Source: Demequina lutea
GTDB taxonomy: Bacteria; Actinomycetota; Actinomycetes; Actinomycetales; Demequinaceae
Reading direction: 5' to 3'
Assembly (NCBI RefSeq): GCF_013409005.1
Contig: NZ_JACBZO010000001.1
Coordinates: 1,302,001 to 1,366,000 of the forward strand
Length of the DNA stretch: 64,000 nt
Shown piece after piece: positions 36,610 to 44,611 of this stretch (within the stretch, counting starts at the first letter, position 1; each line of letters starts with the position of its first letter). Position numbers and translations under genes: made by a program. Below the pieces are notes generated by a model that saw nothing but the letters and a program-made list of their open reading frames with translations, ran no database searches and was not told where the DNA came from.

Positions 36610-38060
36610 GCGTTTGCGCGGCGCTCGAGGAATTCGAAGAGCGTGCGCACTGCGGCGCCCGTTCCTCCGTGGGTCGTGTAGCCGTACGCCGTTCCCTCGT
36701 TGAAGGCGGGGCGTGCGATGTCGAGGTGCGCCCAGTTGGCGTCGCCAACGAACTGCTTCAGGAACATCCCAGCGGAGAGCATTCCCGCCTGGCCGCCCGG
36801 GTCGCCGACGTTCTTGAGGTCGCCCACCTTGGACAGCACCATTTCCCTGATGTAGGGGCGCAGGGGCATCGGCCACATGTCCTCGTCGATCGCGTCCGCG
36901 GCGGCAACCACCTCGGTGCGAACCTCATCGGTGCCCATGACTCCCGATGTGCGTGGGCCGAGTGCGACACCCTGGGCGCCGGTGAGGGTCGCGATGTCGA
37001 GAACCACGTCCGGGTTTTCCTCGATGGCGCGCACGAGTCCGTCGGCCAGCACCAAGCGGCCCTCCGCGTCGGTGTTGAGGACCTCAACGGTCTTGCCGCC
37101 ATAGATGCGGATGACATCCGAGGGGCGCTGAGCGGTGCCAGAAGGCATGTTCTCCGCGAGGCAGAGCCAACCGGTGACTGCCACGGGGAGGTTGGCTCGG
37201 GCCGCGGCAAGCACGGTGTGCATCACTGCGGCCGCGCCCGACATGTCGGACTTCATGGTCTCCATCGACTTCGGCGGCTTGAGCGAGATGCCGCCGGTGT
37301 CGAACGTGATCCCCTTGCCCACGAGGGCGACGGTCTGCTTTGCGCCCTCCGGGGCCCACTGGATGCGCACCAGGCGCGGCAAGCGCGCCGAACCCATGCC
37401 CACCGCAAGAATTCCGCCGAAGCCCTGGTCGGCGAGCTGCTGCGGCTCCCACACCTGAACGTCGCAACCCTGCTGCTTGCCGTAGCCCTGGGCGATGTCG
37501 GCGAAGGCGCCGGGGAAGAGGTCGAGCGGGGGAGTGTTGATGAGGTCCCTGGTGCCCGCGACGGCGCCAGCGATGACCTTCGCGCGCTCGACGGCGGCGA
37601 CGGATGCGCCCGCGATCAGCCAGTCGGTGAAGACCTGCTCTTCTTCGTCGTCGGCGTCCGACTTGTAGTCCGTAAACACATACGAGCCGAGCAGCGAGCC
37701 CTCGGCGATGGCCGACAGGGCACGGTCACTCTCACCTGGGAGTGCCACGACGACGGTGCCGGGCTTCTTTCCGCACGAACGTGCGGCCGCGCCGGCGGCA
37801 CAGCGAAGCTCGCCATCGGTGCCGTCGCCGAGACCCACGAGAACGACGCGCCGGGCCGCCGTGGGGCCGCCGGGGAGCACGGTGACCGAGCCAACCTTTC
37901 CGCTCGCCTCGAGCGCCACGGCCGTCTCGGTAAGCGCCGCGCGTGTCTGCTCGTCGAGCTGAGGGTGCGCCGTGACGGAGCCTTCAGCGTCGACGCCGAG
38001 GATCAGGGCGTCGCAAGAGAGGGTGGAAATGGCATCGGAAGTAACTGCAAGGGTGGTCAT
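36606..38060 (-). CDS. pepA: Leucyl aminopeptidase (M17)
   Basis: A 484-residue cytosolic aminopeptidase with two metals per active site. Expected ligands are Lys249 and Asp254 (VGKGITFDTGG), Asp272 (MKSDMSGAAAV), and Asp331/Glu333 in the M17 signature NTDAEGRLVLADG (329-341). The N-terminal 160 residues form the non-catalytic macro-like domain. ATG 38060 follows TAGGCT by seven bases; the open frame extends further but without coding character. It is divergent from pyrD with only 31 bases between starts. Confidence 0.95.
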   Translation of the reverse strand: MTTLAVTSDAISTLSCDALILGVDAEGSVTAHPQLDEQTRAALTETAVALEASGKVGSVTVLPGGPTAARRVVLVGLGDGTDGELRCAAGAAARSCGKKPGTVVVALPGESDRALSAIAEGSLLGSYVFTDYKSDADDEEEQVFTDWLIAGASVAAVERAKVIAGAVAGTRDLINTPPLDLFPGAFADIAQGYGKQQGCDVQVWEPQQLADQGFGGILAVGMGSARLPRLVRIQWAPEGAKQTVALVGKGITFDTGGISLKPPKSMETMKSDMSGAAAVMHTVLAAARANLPVAVTGWLCLAENMPSGTAQRPSDVIRIYGGKTVEVLNTDAEGRLVLADGLVRAIEENPDVVLDIATLTGAQGVALGPRTSGVMGTDEVRTEVVAAADAIDEDMWPMPLRPYIREMVLSKVGDLKNVGDPGGQAGMLSAGMFLKQFVGDANWAHLDIARPAFNEGTAYGYTTHGGTGAAVRTLFEFLERRANA

Positions 38061-38067
38061 AAGTCCA

Positions 38068-38073
38068 AGCCTA
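38068..38073 (-). promoter_or_regulatory. -10 element of pepA, probably leaderless
   Basis: TAGGCT on the minus strand, seven bases before the ATG of pepA. Confidence 0.5.
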
Positions 38074-38079
38074 GACCTG

Positions 38080-38085
38080 TAGTTT
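38080..38085 (+). promoter_or_regulatory. -10 element of pyrD, probably leaderless
   Basis: TAGTTT six bases before the GTG of pyrD. It lies just seven bases from the pepA element on the other strand, so the divergent RNA polymerases would compete for the same DNA. Confidence 0.5.
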
Positions 38086-38091
38086 GGCGGT

Positions 38092-39108
38092 GTGTACGGC
38101 CTCGTCTTTCGCCACGTTATCCTCCGCATGAGTACCGAACGTGCGCACCATGTGGCCATTGCTGCGTTCCGCTACGGATGGCCGCTCGTGGGTATCGCAC
38201 GCGCGTTGCGGCTCATGCCGGCCCCGCCAGCCTCGGCTGCCGTCGAGGCAATGGGCCTCACGTTCCCGGCGCCAGTGGGACTCGCGGCAGGCCTCGATAA
38301 GGACGCCGTCGCCGTCAAGGGGCTGTGGCTCGCGGGTTTCTCACACGTGGAGATCGGCACCATCACGCCCAAGGCCCAGCCAGGCAACGAGCAGCCGCGC
38401 GCGTGGCGCGAACTCGACGTGCGCGGCCTGCGCAACCGCATGGGATTCAACAACGACGGCGCCGATGCCGCCGCCAGGCACCTGTCGCGCTTGCGGTCTT
38501 CGCGCGTCGGCAAAAGTGCCGTGGTGGGGGTCAACATCGGCAAGAACAAGCTGACCTCCGCGGAGGACGCCGCGCTCGACTACGCATACAGCGCGAGAGT
38601 GCTCGCGCCCTACGCGGACTACCTTGTCGTCAACGTGTCCTCGCCGAATACCCCCGGGCTTCGCGACCTGCAGTCCGTCGATGCCTTGCGCCCCATCCTG
38701 GAGCACGCGCGAGCGGGCGCGGATGAGGGCTCGCCCGGTCGCCACGTGCCTCTACTGGTGAAGATTGCGCCGGACCTGGCGGATGCGGACGTGGATGCGG
38801 TCGCCGACCTCGCGATCGAACTGGGCCTCGATGGAATCGTTGCGACCAACACCACGATCGGCCATGAGCGCGGACCCGGGGGGCTGTCCGGGCCGCCGCT
38901 ACTCGACCGCGCGCTCGATGTGATCGCGCGTCTGAGGGTGCGAGTCGGTGCCTCGATGTGCCTCATTGGCGTGGGCGGGGTCACGACGGCCGACGATGCC
39001 CGCGCGATGATCGACGCGGGCGCCACCCTGGTTCAGGCCTACACCGCCCTCGTTTACGAGGGTCCGTTCTGGCCGTCGCGAGTCAACAAGACGCTCGGCA
39101 GACAATAG
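38092..39108 (+). CDS. pyrD: Dihydroorotate dehydrogenase (quinone), class 2
   Basis: A 338-residue membrane-associated flavoenzyme of pyrimidine synthesis. It begins with the short amphipathic N-terminal region of class 2 enzymes. It then shows PVGLAAGLDKDAVAVKGL (61-78), the FMN/substrate segment GTITPKAQPGNEQPRAW, NRMGFNNDGAD and NVSSPNTPGLRDLQ (catalytic Ser), and the C-terminal GVGGVTTADDARAMIDAGATLVQAYTALVYEGP phosphate-binding part. It passes electrons to menaquinone. Start GTG 38092. Confidence 0.95.
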   Translation: MYGLVFRHVILRMSTERAHHVAIAAFRYGWPLVGIARALRLMPAPPASAAVEAMGLTFPAPVGLAAGLDKDAVAVKGLWLAGFSHVEIGTITPKAQPGNEQPRAWRELDVRGLRNRMGFNNDGADAAARHLSRLRSSRVGKSAVVGVNIGKNKLTSAEDAALDYAYSARVLAPYADYLVVNVSSPNTPGLRDLQSVDALRPILEHARAGADEGSPGRHVPLLVKIAPDLADADVDAVADLAIELGLDGIVATNTTIGHERGPGGLSGPPLLDRALDVIARLRVRVGASMCLIGVGGVTTADDARAMIDAGATLVQAYTALVYEGPFWPSRVNKTLGRQ

Positions 39109-39191
39109 CGACGGTGATGTCGGTAGAGTGACTTCAACGGGATCCACAAGCCCTGCTTGTATCTGAGTCCGTTTGTCAGACAGGGAGAGCC

Positions 39192-40094
39192 ATGCGGCCG
39201 ACATCGATCGAGGAACTGCGCATGATCGCGGCCGTCGAGGCACGCGGCAGCCTGACCGCGGCGGCCGAGGACCTCGGCGTCTCTCAGCAGGCCGTCTCTC
39301 AGCGCATGCGCGCTGTCGAGAGGCGCTGGGCGCTGCCGCTCTTCGAGCGCACCGCCCGTGGCACGACGCTGACGGCCCACGGCGCGCTGGTAGCCGAGTG
39401 GGCGGGCTCCCTGCTGACCCAAGTGGACGCCTTCGATCAAGCGGTGCTCGCCCTGAGATCGGATCGTGCAGCGCACGTGCGCGTCGGCGCGAGCCTCACG
39501 ATCGCGGAACACCTGGCACCAGGGTGGCTGGTGGCCTACGCGGCCGAGCCGCACGCCGCACGAGTGGAACTTACCGTGGTCAACAGCGCGACCGTGGTGG
39601 AAAGGGTGCGCGCGGGCGCCGAGGACTTGGGCTTTATCGAGACGCCCGATGCGCCCGAGGGGCTCGCTATTCGCGTCATCGGTCACGATGAGATCGGGAT
39701 CGTCGTATCGCCACGCCATCCGTGGGCGAAACGCACATCGGTGTCGGCCGGAGAACTGGCCGCTACTCCGCTGGTGGGCAGAGAGCCTGGCAGCGGCACG
39801 CGCCTCACGCTTGAGCGGGCGCTCGCCGCAGCAGTGGGTGCCGATGCCATCGCCCAGCCCGCTGCCGAACTCGCCACCACGGCGGGCATTCGCGCCACCA
39901 TCGTGGCAGGAGTAGGCGTGGGGGCGCTGAGCCTGCGGGCGGTCAGGGACGATCTCGATGCGGGGAGTCTGGTGCGCGTCAAGATCGATGGGTTGGTGGT
40001 GAGTCGGCCACTCGCGGCGATCTGGCATCCAGGAAGGCCGCTGCAAGCGGGCGCCGCACGTTTGCTCGCGCTCGCTTCGACGGCGGCGCTTTGA
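39192..40094 (+). CDS. LysR family transcriptional regulator
   Basis: A 300-residue LysR-type regulator. The N-terminal helix-turn-helix reads ELRMIAAVEARGSLTAAAEDLGVSQQAVSQRMRAVE (residues 8-43), followed by the linker LPLFERTARGTTLTAHG. The effector-binding domain starts near residue 92. GGGAGAG precedes ATG 39192. There is no divergently transcribed neighbour, so the usual target rule gives no candidate: it follows pyrD and converges on the amr genes. The ligand is unknown. Confidence 0.88.
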   Translation: MRPTSIEELRMIAAVEARGSLTAAAEDLGVSQQAVSQRMRAVERRWALPLFERTARGTTLTAHGALVAEWAGSLLTQVDAFDQAVLALRSDRAAHVRVGASLTIAEHLAPGWLVAYAAEPHAARVELTVVNSATVVERVRAGAEDLGFIETPDAPEGLAIRVIGHDEIGIVVSPRHPWAKRTSVSAGELAATPLVGREPGSGTRLTLERALAAAVGADAIAQPAAELATTAGIRATIVAGVGVGALSLRAVRDDLDAGSLVRVKIDGLVVSRPLAAIWHPGRPLQAGAARLLALASTAAL

Positions 40095-40100
40095 CTTCTG

Positions 40101-41225
40101 TCACGAGATATGGATGGGGATCGAATGTCGACCCCAATCACCGACAACGTCGGCGAACCGTCCGGGCACCGAGGTGCCGCAGGAAGGGCAACGACCCTCC
40201 TTCGTGATCCGGTAGGCCAAAATCGAGTACCAGTCTCTTTCGATGAGCACGGCGCCGCACGCATGACACGTGGTCGTCTCGCCCTCCGGGTCATGCACAT
40301 TGCCCGTGTAGACGAAGTGAAGGCCGATGTCTAGAGCGGTCGCCCGTGCGGCGCGTAGCGTGGCCGGCGGCGTGGGCGCAACGTCGAGCATCTTGAAGTC
40401 GGGGTGAAACGCCGAGAAATGCAGGGGCACGTCCGGGCCGAGTTCGTCGAGGATCCAGCGCGACATCCGCGCGATCTCATCGCTGGAATCGTTGTAACCG
40501 GGGATGAGAAGGGTTGTCAACTCGAGCCAGGTGTCGGTGTGCTCGTGCACCCACACGATCGTGTCGAGCACGCTGCGCAGGTGGGCGCCCGTCACCTTCC
40601 AGTAGAAGTCCTCGCTGAAGCCCTTGAGGTCGATGTTGGCCGCGTCCATGGGCGCAAAAAACTCCGGCCTGGCCTCGTCGGTGATATATCCAGCGGTCAC
40701 GGCGATCGCCTGCAGGCCCCGCTCGTGACATGCGTGAGCGGTATCGATCGCGTACTCAGCGAAGATCACAGGGTCGTTGTAGGTGAACGCGACGGAGTCG
40801 CAACCGGATGAGCGGGCTGCCGCCGCGATGGCCTCTGGGCTGGCGGCCGCGGCGAGCCGATCCCACTCTCGGGACTTGGAGATATCCCAGTTCTGACAGA
40901 AGCGGCAATTGAGGTTGCAGCCTGCGGTGCCGAAGGACAGCACGGCGGTCCCCGGATAGAAGTGGGACAGAGGCTTCTTCTCCACGGGATCTATCGCAAA
41001 TCCAGAGCTGCGCCCGTACGTCGTCAGCACCATGCGGTCGCCTTCGCGCGCGCGCACGAAGCAGAATCCTCTCTGTCCGGGGTGCAAGCGGCAGCGGCGA
41101 GGGCACAGGTCGCACTCGATGCGACCGTCGGCGAGGGGCGACCACCAGCGTGCCGTTGGGGCGTCGTGCCACGCCCCGACGTCGGGTGAGTGCTTGTCGG
41201 CACTGGAAGTGGGTGCGGAGGTCAT
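40101..41225 (-). CDS. amrS: AmmeMemoRadiSam system radical SAM enzyme
   Basis: A 374-residue radical SAM protein with the cluster motif CNLNCRFC (Cys103, Cys107, Cys110) after GTAVLSFGTAG. It also has an N-terminal cysteine set (CDLCPRRC...GFC; 38, 41, 45, 55) and a C-terminal CHACG...CPSCG set, both probably binding metal. It resembles the PflA-like AmrS family. The start is ATG 41225, six bases beyond the amrA stop. It belongs to a widely conserved three-gene system whose chemistry is, to my knowledge, not settled; modification of an unidentified substrate is presumed. Confidence 0.93.
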   Translation of the reverse strand: MTSAPTSSADKHSPDVGAWHDAPTARWWSPLADGRIECDLCPRRCRLHPGQRGFCFVRAREGDRMVLTTYGRSSGFAIDPVEKKPLSHFYPGTAVLSFGTAGCNLNCRFCQNWDISKSREWDRLAAAASPEAIAAAARSSGCDSVAFTYNDPVIFAEYAIDTAHACHERGLQAIAVTAGYITDEARPEFFAPMDAANIDLKGFSEDFYWKVTGAHLRSVLDTIVWVHEHTDTWLELTTLLIPGYNDSSDEIARMSRWILDELGPDVPLHFSAFHPDFKMLDVAPTPPATLRAARATALDIGLHFVYTGNVHDPEGETTTCHACGAVLIERDWYSILAYRITKEGRCPSCGTSVPGRFADVVGDWGRHSIPIHIS

Positions 41226-41230
41226 CTCGT

Positions 41231-41845
41231 CTACCCGGAGGCTCGTTCCGCAGGGCGTTCCTGCCAGGCCTTCACCGTGTACGTGTGCAGGCGGGTTCCT
41301 GCGTGCCAGACTCCCGGCTCGACGCCGGCCTTGAGCCACAGATGGCGCAGGAAGTCAGCGGGGTGCGGCAACTCCCCCCACACCTGGGGCAAGAACGTCG
41401 CCTTGTGCCGCGTGTCAACCTCCAGGATCACTCCGTCAACCCCCGGTCGGAGCGCGTCATACGCCCCAGCGAATCCGTCGATGTCGAGCGGCGAGGGGGG
41501 CGACAGGACCGACACCTCGATGGCCACATGCTCTAGCTCCATGGCGTCAAGCGGCGGGAAGCGGGGGTCGCGTACGGCTGCGGCGACGGCGTTGGTGCGC
41601 ACGTCGTCAATGAGCGGTTGCCTGGCCTCAAGCGAGCCGATGCAGCCGCGCAACGCACGCCCCTCCATCAGGGTGACGAAACTCGCTCCGGGAGCCAGCA
41701 GCCACTCCGGTCTGTCGCGGGGGTACGCGGACTCTTCGCCAAGAGCCTCCTTGATCGCGGCCCACGCAAGCGGGATGAGTACCTTGCCGGCGTCTGGTGG
41801 CAGGACCGCCTCTGGCGCAGGTGCGGGCATGTCGAAGTTACGCAC
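41231..41845 (-). CDS. amrA: AmmeMemoRadiSam system protein A (AMMECR1 domain)
   Basis: A 204-residue AMMECR1-fold protein. The signature RALRGCIGSLE contains the invariant Cys68. Other family parts are FVTLMEG before it and VRDPRFPPL, VEVSVLSPP and LRHLWLKAG after it. GTG 41845 is chosen because GAGGAGG lies six bases upstream; it overlaps the end of amrB by eight bases. ATG 41830 and the longer frame to 41866 are alternatives. It is the middle gene of the amrB-amrA-amrS operon. Confidence 0.92.
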   Translation of the reverse strand: MRNFDMPAPAPEAVLPPDAGKVLIPLAWAAIKEALGEESAYPRDRPEWLLAPGASFVTLMEGRALRGCIGSLEARQPLIDDVRTNAVAAAVRDPRFPPLDAMELEHVAIEVSVLSPPSPLDIDGFAGAYDALRPGVDGVILEVDTRHKATFLPQVWGELPHPADFLRHLWLKAGVEPGVWHAGTRLHTYTVKAWQERPAERASG

Positions 41846-42647
41846 GGGGGGCCTCCTCAAAGGCAACCGCGCAGTAGCCGACGACGCGGTCAGGATCGCC
41901 TGCGGTGTCTGACGAGTTGCGGGCGTCGAGCAGTGTGGGGTGGAGGTCGTGACGGCGAGCCGCTATCAGCAGGCCATTCAGGGGAGTGGCGCCGCACGCG
42001 TGCTCGTGGTCGATCGGCCCGTCGAGCGCGATGATCCGGGCGATCGTGGTGGCGTCGGCCTGCCTTGCTGCATGGTCAGGCAGGTAGTGGGACAGGTCTG
42101 TGCTGATGACGATGAGCGTCTCGGGCCCGCCCCATAGGGCGTCGAGCACGTCGGCGACCTCATCACCTGTGGCATCCCCTGCGAGCAATGGGATCACGTC
42201 CACGTCGCCAAGCGCTCGCTGGATGAAGGGCAACTGCACCTCCACCGAGTGCTCCCACCGGTGAGCCTCCGGGTTGACGCACACCGTGGGTAGCGCGGAA
42301 AGCTGTGCCACGGCCCAGGCCTCGGGCACGGAGAGCACTCCGAGCGGCGTGGCGAAGCCTTGAACGCCAGCAAGCGCGACCCCTCGCACTGCCACCCGGT
42401 GCGTGGGGCCAATGACGATCACCCTAGTGATCGTTTCTCGCATCCGTGCCGCAAGGGAGTAGGCCGTCGCGGCAACCGGTCCGGAATACACGTAGCCCGC
42501 ATGGGGAACGACGAGCGCCTTGGGACTGCTTGCGCGGTGAGGAACCGCGCTAGCGAGGAGAACGTCGACCGCGTCGCGCAGAACGATCGCATCGCTTGGG
42601 TAGAAACTTCCGGAGACGGCAGGCTCCCTGACGGTGGGCGAGCGCAT
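41838..42647 (-). CDS. amrB: AmmeMemoRadiSam system protein B (MEMO1 family)
   Basis: A 269-residue MEMO-family protein related in fold to class III extradiol dioxygenases. It shows AVSGSFYPSDA near the N-terminus, VVPHAGYVYSGPVAATAYS and IGPTHRVAVRGVALAG in the metal-site region, EHSVEVQLPFIQRAL, and ISTDLSHYLPDHAARQAD. The His residues of the first and third of these correspond to the metal-binding positions. GAGGTGATG lies just before ATG 42647, and TAGCAT is a likely -10 element (42665-42670 on the minus strand). It is first in the amr operon. Confidence 0.93.
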   Translation of the reverse strand: MRSPTVREPAVSGSFYPSDAIVLRDAVDVLLASAVPHRASSPKALVVPHAGYVYSGPVAATAYSLAARMRETITRVIVIGPTHRVAVRGVALAGVQGFATPLGVLSVPEAWAVAQLSALPTVCVNPEAHRWEHSVEVQLPFIQRALGDVDVIPLLAGDATGDEVADVLDALWGGPETLIVISTDLSHYLPDHAARQADATTIARIIALDGPIDHEHACGATPLNGLLIAARRHDLHPTLLDARNSSDTAGDPDRVVGYCAVAFEEAPRA

Positions 42648-42669
42648 GGTGCATCACCTCAGCACCATG

Positions 42670-42816
42670 CTACCTTCGCGGACGTGTCAGCACCGGGTGA
42701 GGGGGCGCGAACAGGCCCCCGTGCCGGGTGAAAAACCCATCGCAAGAAACGGGAACTAGTTGGGGCAAAGAGCCGTTGAGAGATGTGTACGCACCTGCCA
42801 GGCGTACGAAGTTCAT
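42670..42816 (-). CDS. Possible 48-codon leader ORF upstream of amrB
   Basis: On the minus strand AAAGGAG lies six bases before an ATG at 42816, the strongest ribosome site in this part of the window, and the frame is open for 48 codons (MNFVRLAGAYTSLNG...), ending 22 bases before the amrB ATG. A stable hairpin (42836-42872) precedes it. No homology is recognised and the composition is not clearly protein-like, with a Pro/Arg-rich end. It may be a regulatory leader peptide, a small protein, or a chance frame with a fortuitous ribosome site. Confidence 0.35.
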   Translation of the reverse strand: MNFVRLAGAYTSLNGSLPQLVPVSCDGFFTRHGGLFAPPHPVLTRPRR

Positions 42817-42835
42817 TGTTTTCTCCTTTGAAGCA

Positions 42836-42872
42836 CGAAACCCCCGGGGCTCCTCAGCCTCCGGGGGTTTCG
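42836..42872 (-). terminator. Intrinsic-type hairpin between the aldo/keto reductase and the amr genes
   Basis: A perfect 12-bp stem, CGAAACCCCCGG at 42836-42847 with its complement at 42861-42872, has a 13-base loop. It starts about 33 bases after the aldo/keto reductase stop on the minus strand and lies just ahead of the putative leader ORF. It is symmetrical enough to work in both directions. Confidence 0.8.
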
Positions 42873-42905
42873 GGTTTCTGGACCTCTCCAGAGAAGACGC
42901 AGCGA

Positions 42906-43922
42906 CTACGTGGGTCGCTTCACGGGGGCGCGCTTCGCCGTCATGCCCGGGTCACTTTCGACCGCGTCGCCGAGCACATCGTCGATCCTGGCCATGAGCT
43001 CCCCGGGGATGGTGACGCCCGCGGCCTTCGCGTTCTCGCGAACCTGCTCGGGACGTGACGCACCGATCAGCGCGGCGGCCACATTGTCGTTCTGCAGCAC
43101 CCAGGCGACGGCGAGTTGGGCCATCGTCAGGTCAAGTTCGGCGGCAATCGGCGCAAGCTTCTGCACTCGCGTCAGGAGCTCGTCGTTCGAAAGCAAGCTG
43201 GCGATGAAGTTCGCGCCGCCGTTTTCGTCAGTCGCACGCGAGCCGGGGGGCGGAGCCTGGCCTGGCTTGTATTTGCCGGTGAGCACGCCTTGGGCCACGG
43301 GGGACCACACGATCTGGCTGATCCCCACTTCCTTGGATGCGGGAACGACCTCGGCCTCGATCACGCGCCACAGCATCGAATACTGGGGCTGCGAGGAGAT
43401 GAGCTGGAAACCAAGGTCCTTGGCCATGACCGCGCCCGTGCGGATCTGGTCGGCCGTCCACTCGCTCACGCCGATATACAGCGCCTTGCCCTGGCGGACG
43501 ACGTCGGCGAACGCCTGCATCGTCTCCTCGAGAGGAGTCTCGGTGTCGAAGCGGTGAGCCTGATAAAGGTCGACGTAGTCCGTCTGTAGCCGCGTCAGCG
43601 AGCCGTTGATCGACTCTATGATGTGCTTGCGCGACAGTCCGGAGTCGTTCGGGCCGCCAGGACCCGTGGTCCAGTAGACCTTGGTGAAGATCTCCAGGCT
43701 TTCCCTGCGTTCGCCCTTGAGGGCATCGCCGAGGACCTGCTCCGCCTTGGTATTGGCGTAGGCGTCCGCGGTGTCGAACGAGGTGATGCCTACGTCGAGC
43801 GCGGCCCTGACGCAGGCGGCCGCCGCATCGTTTTCCACCTGGGAGCCGTGAGTGATCCAGTTGCCGTAGGTGAGTTCGGATATTTTGAGGCCGGAGTTGC
43901 CGAGATAGCGTGAAGGAATCAT
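42906..43922 (-). CDS. Aldo/keto reductase (voltage-gated K+ channel beta-like)
   Basis: A 338-residue NADPH-dependent aldo/keto reductase. The catalytic tetrad is in FDTADAYANTKAE (Asp, Tyr), EIFTKVYW (Lys) and LYQAHRFD (His). SEWTADQI and the Q-Y-S-M segment are typical of the AKR6/YghZ-like branch, as is the GASRPEQVRENAKA coenzyme-binding end. The substrate is unknown. ATG 43922 follows TAGGGT by six bases. Confidence 0.92.
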   Translation of the reverse strand: MIPSRYLGNSGLKISELTYGNWITHGSQVENDAAAACVRAALDVGITSFDTADAYANTKAEQVLGDALKGERRESLEIFTKVYWTTGPGGPNDSGLSRKHIIESINGSLTRLQTDYVDLYQAHRFDTETPLEETMQAFADVVRQGKALYIGVSEWTADQIRTGAVMAKDLGFQLISSQPQYSMLWRVIEAEVVPASKEVGISQIVWSPVAQGVLTGKYKPGQAPPPGSRATDENGGANFIASLLSNDELLTRVQKLAPIAAELDLTMAQLAVAWVLQNDNVAAALIGASRPEQVRENAKAAGVTIPGELMARIDDVLGDAVESDPGMTAKRAPVKRPT

Positions 43923-43928
43923 GTCTTC

Positions 43929-43934
43929 ACCCTA
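43929..43934 (-). promoter_or_regulatory. -10 element, probably leaderless
   Basis: TAGGGT on the minus strand, six bases before the ATG of the aldo/keto reductase. Confidence 0.5.
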
Positions 43935-44011
43935 GCGCTCCGGAGCGAGATGTCGAATCGTTTCGAGTCGCCTCGTTCGGGCTCGCGACGCCCAGTACTG
44001 CGATGCGTGGC

Positions 44012-44578
44012 CTAGACGGGAAACTCGCCGCGCTTCACGATCGGGCGAGGAACTCGGAGCCGGCGCAGGTTGAGCATGCGCCCAGCCGTGTAGATGCGCC
44101 AGCCGCGTGGCATCGGCGTACCCGAGAACTTCGTTGCCATCAAATTGCGAAGGCTACGCATCGCCCAGAACGTCTCGCCGAGCGTCACGAACACCAGTAC
44201 GTAGAACCCCAGGATGATCCAACCGCTCACGTTGGCATTGCCGTTGAAGAACAGCGAGATGATCACGAACACGATAGACGCGGGCATGAGGTATTCGCCG
44301 AGACCCGTGCGTGCGTCGACGAAGTCGCGGATGAAGCGCTTCTGCGGGCCGCGGTGCTCGGCGGGCATGTTCCGTTCGTCGCCTGTCAGGAGCGCCTGCT
44401 GCTCCTTGGCGCGCTGTGATCGGGCCTTTTCGCGCTTCTCCTTGGAACTCGCCTTCGGGTCGAGCACGAGGGCGCGCTGATGAGCGGCCTCCTGGTCGCG
44501 GCGCTTGGGCGTTGCCTTGCCCTTGCCTTCGGCGCGGGCCTCGTCTGCGAGTTCCTCGTTGATATCCTTGCGTGCCAT
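44012..44578 (-). CDS. DUF3043 family membrane protein
   Basis: A 188-residue protein. The first 75 residues are highly charged (KGKATPKRRDQEAAHQRAL, then KEKREKARSQRAKEQQALL) and probably helical or disordered in the cytoplasm. RRDQEAAHQRAL and GPQKRFIRDFVDAR are hallmarks of DUF3043. Two transmembrane helices are at about 97-113 and 118-136. The family is restricted to actinobacteria and has no known function. GAGAGGACG precedes ATG 44578; the gene follows nadA on the same strand by 33 bases in the reverse sense. Confidence 0.85.
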   Translation of the reverse strand: MARKDINEELADEARAEGKGKATPKRRDQEAAHQRALVLDPKASSKEKREKARSQRAKEQQALLTGDERNMPAEHRGPQKRFIRDFVDARTGLGEYLMPASIVFVIISLFFNGNANVSGWIILGFYVLVFVTLGETFWAMRSLRNLMATKFSGTPMPRGWRIYTAGRMLNLRRLRVPRPIVKRGEFPV

Positions 44579-44611
44579 GTCGTCCTCTCGAAAGCGCGTG
44601 TTGCGCTTCGA

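Noticed and set aside
39109-39191. Possible tRNA or riboswitch between pyrD and the LysR gene
   Set aside because: No cloverleaf, anticodon arm or CCA-adjacent acceptor pairing could be drawn from this 83-base gap.
42783-43058. Plus-strand frame MCTHLPGVR... across the hairpin before amrB
   Set aside because: It runs through the terminator-like stem and into the antisense of the aldo/keto reductase; no ribosome site.
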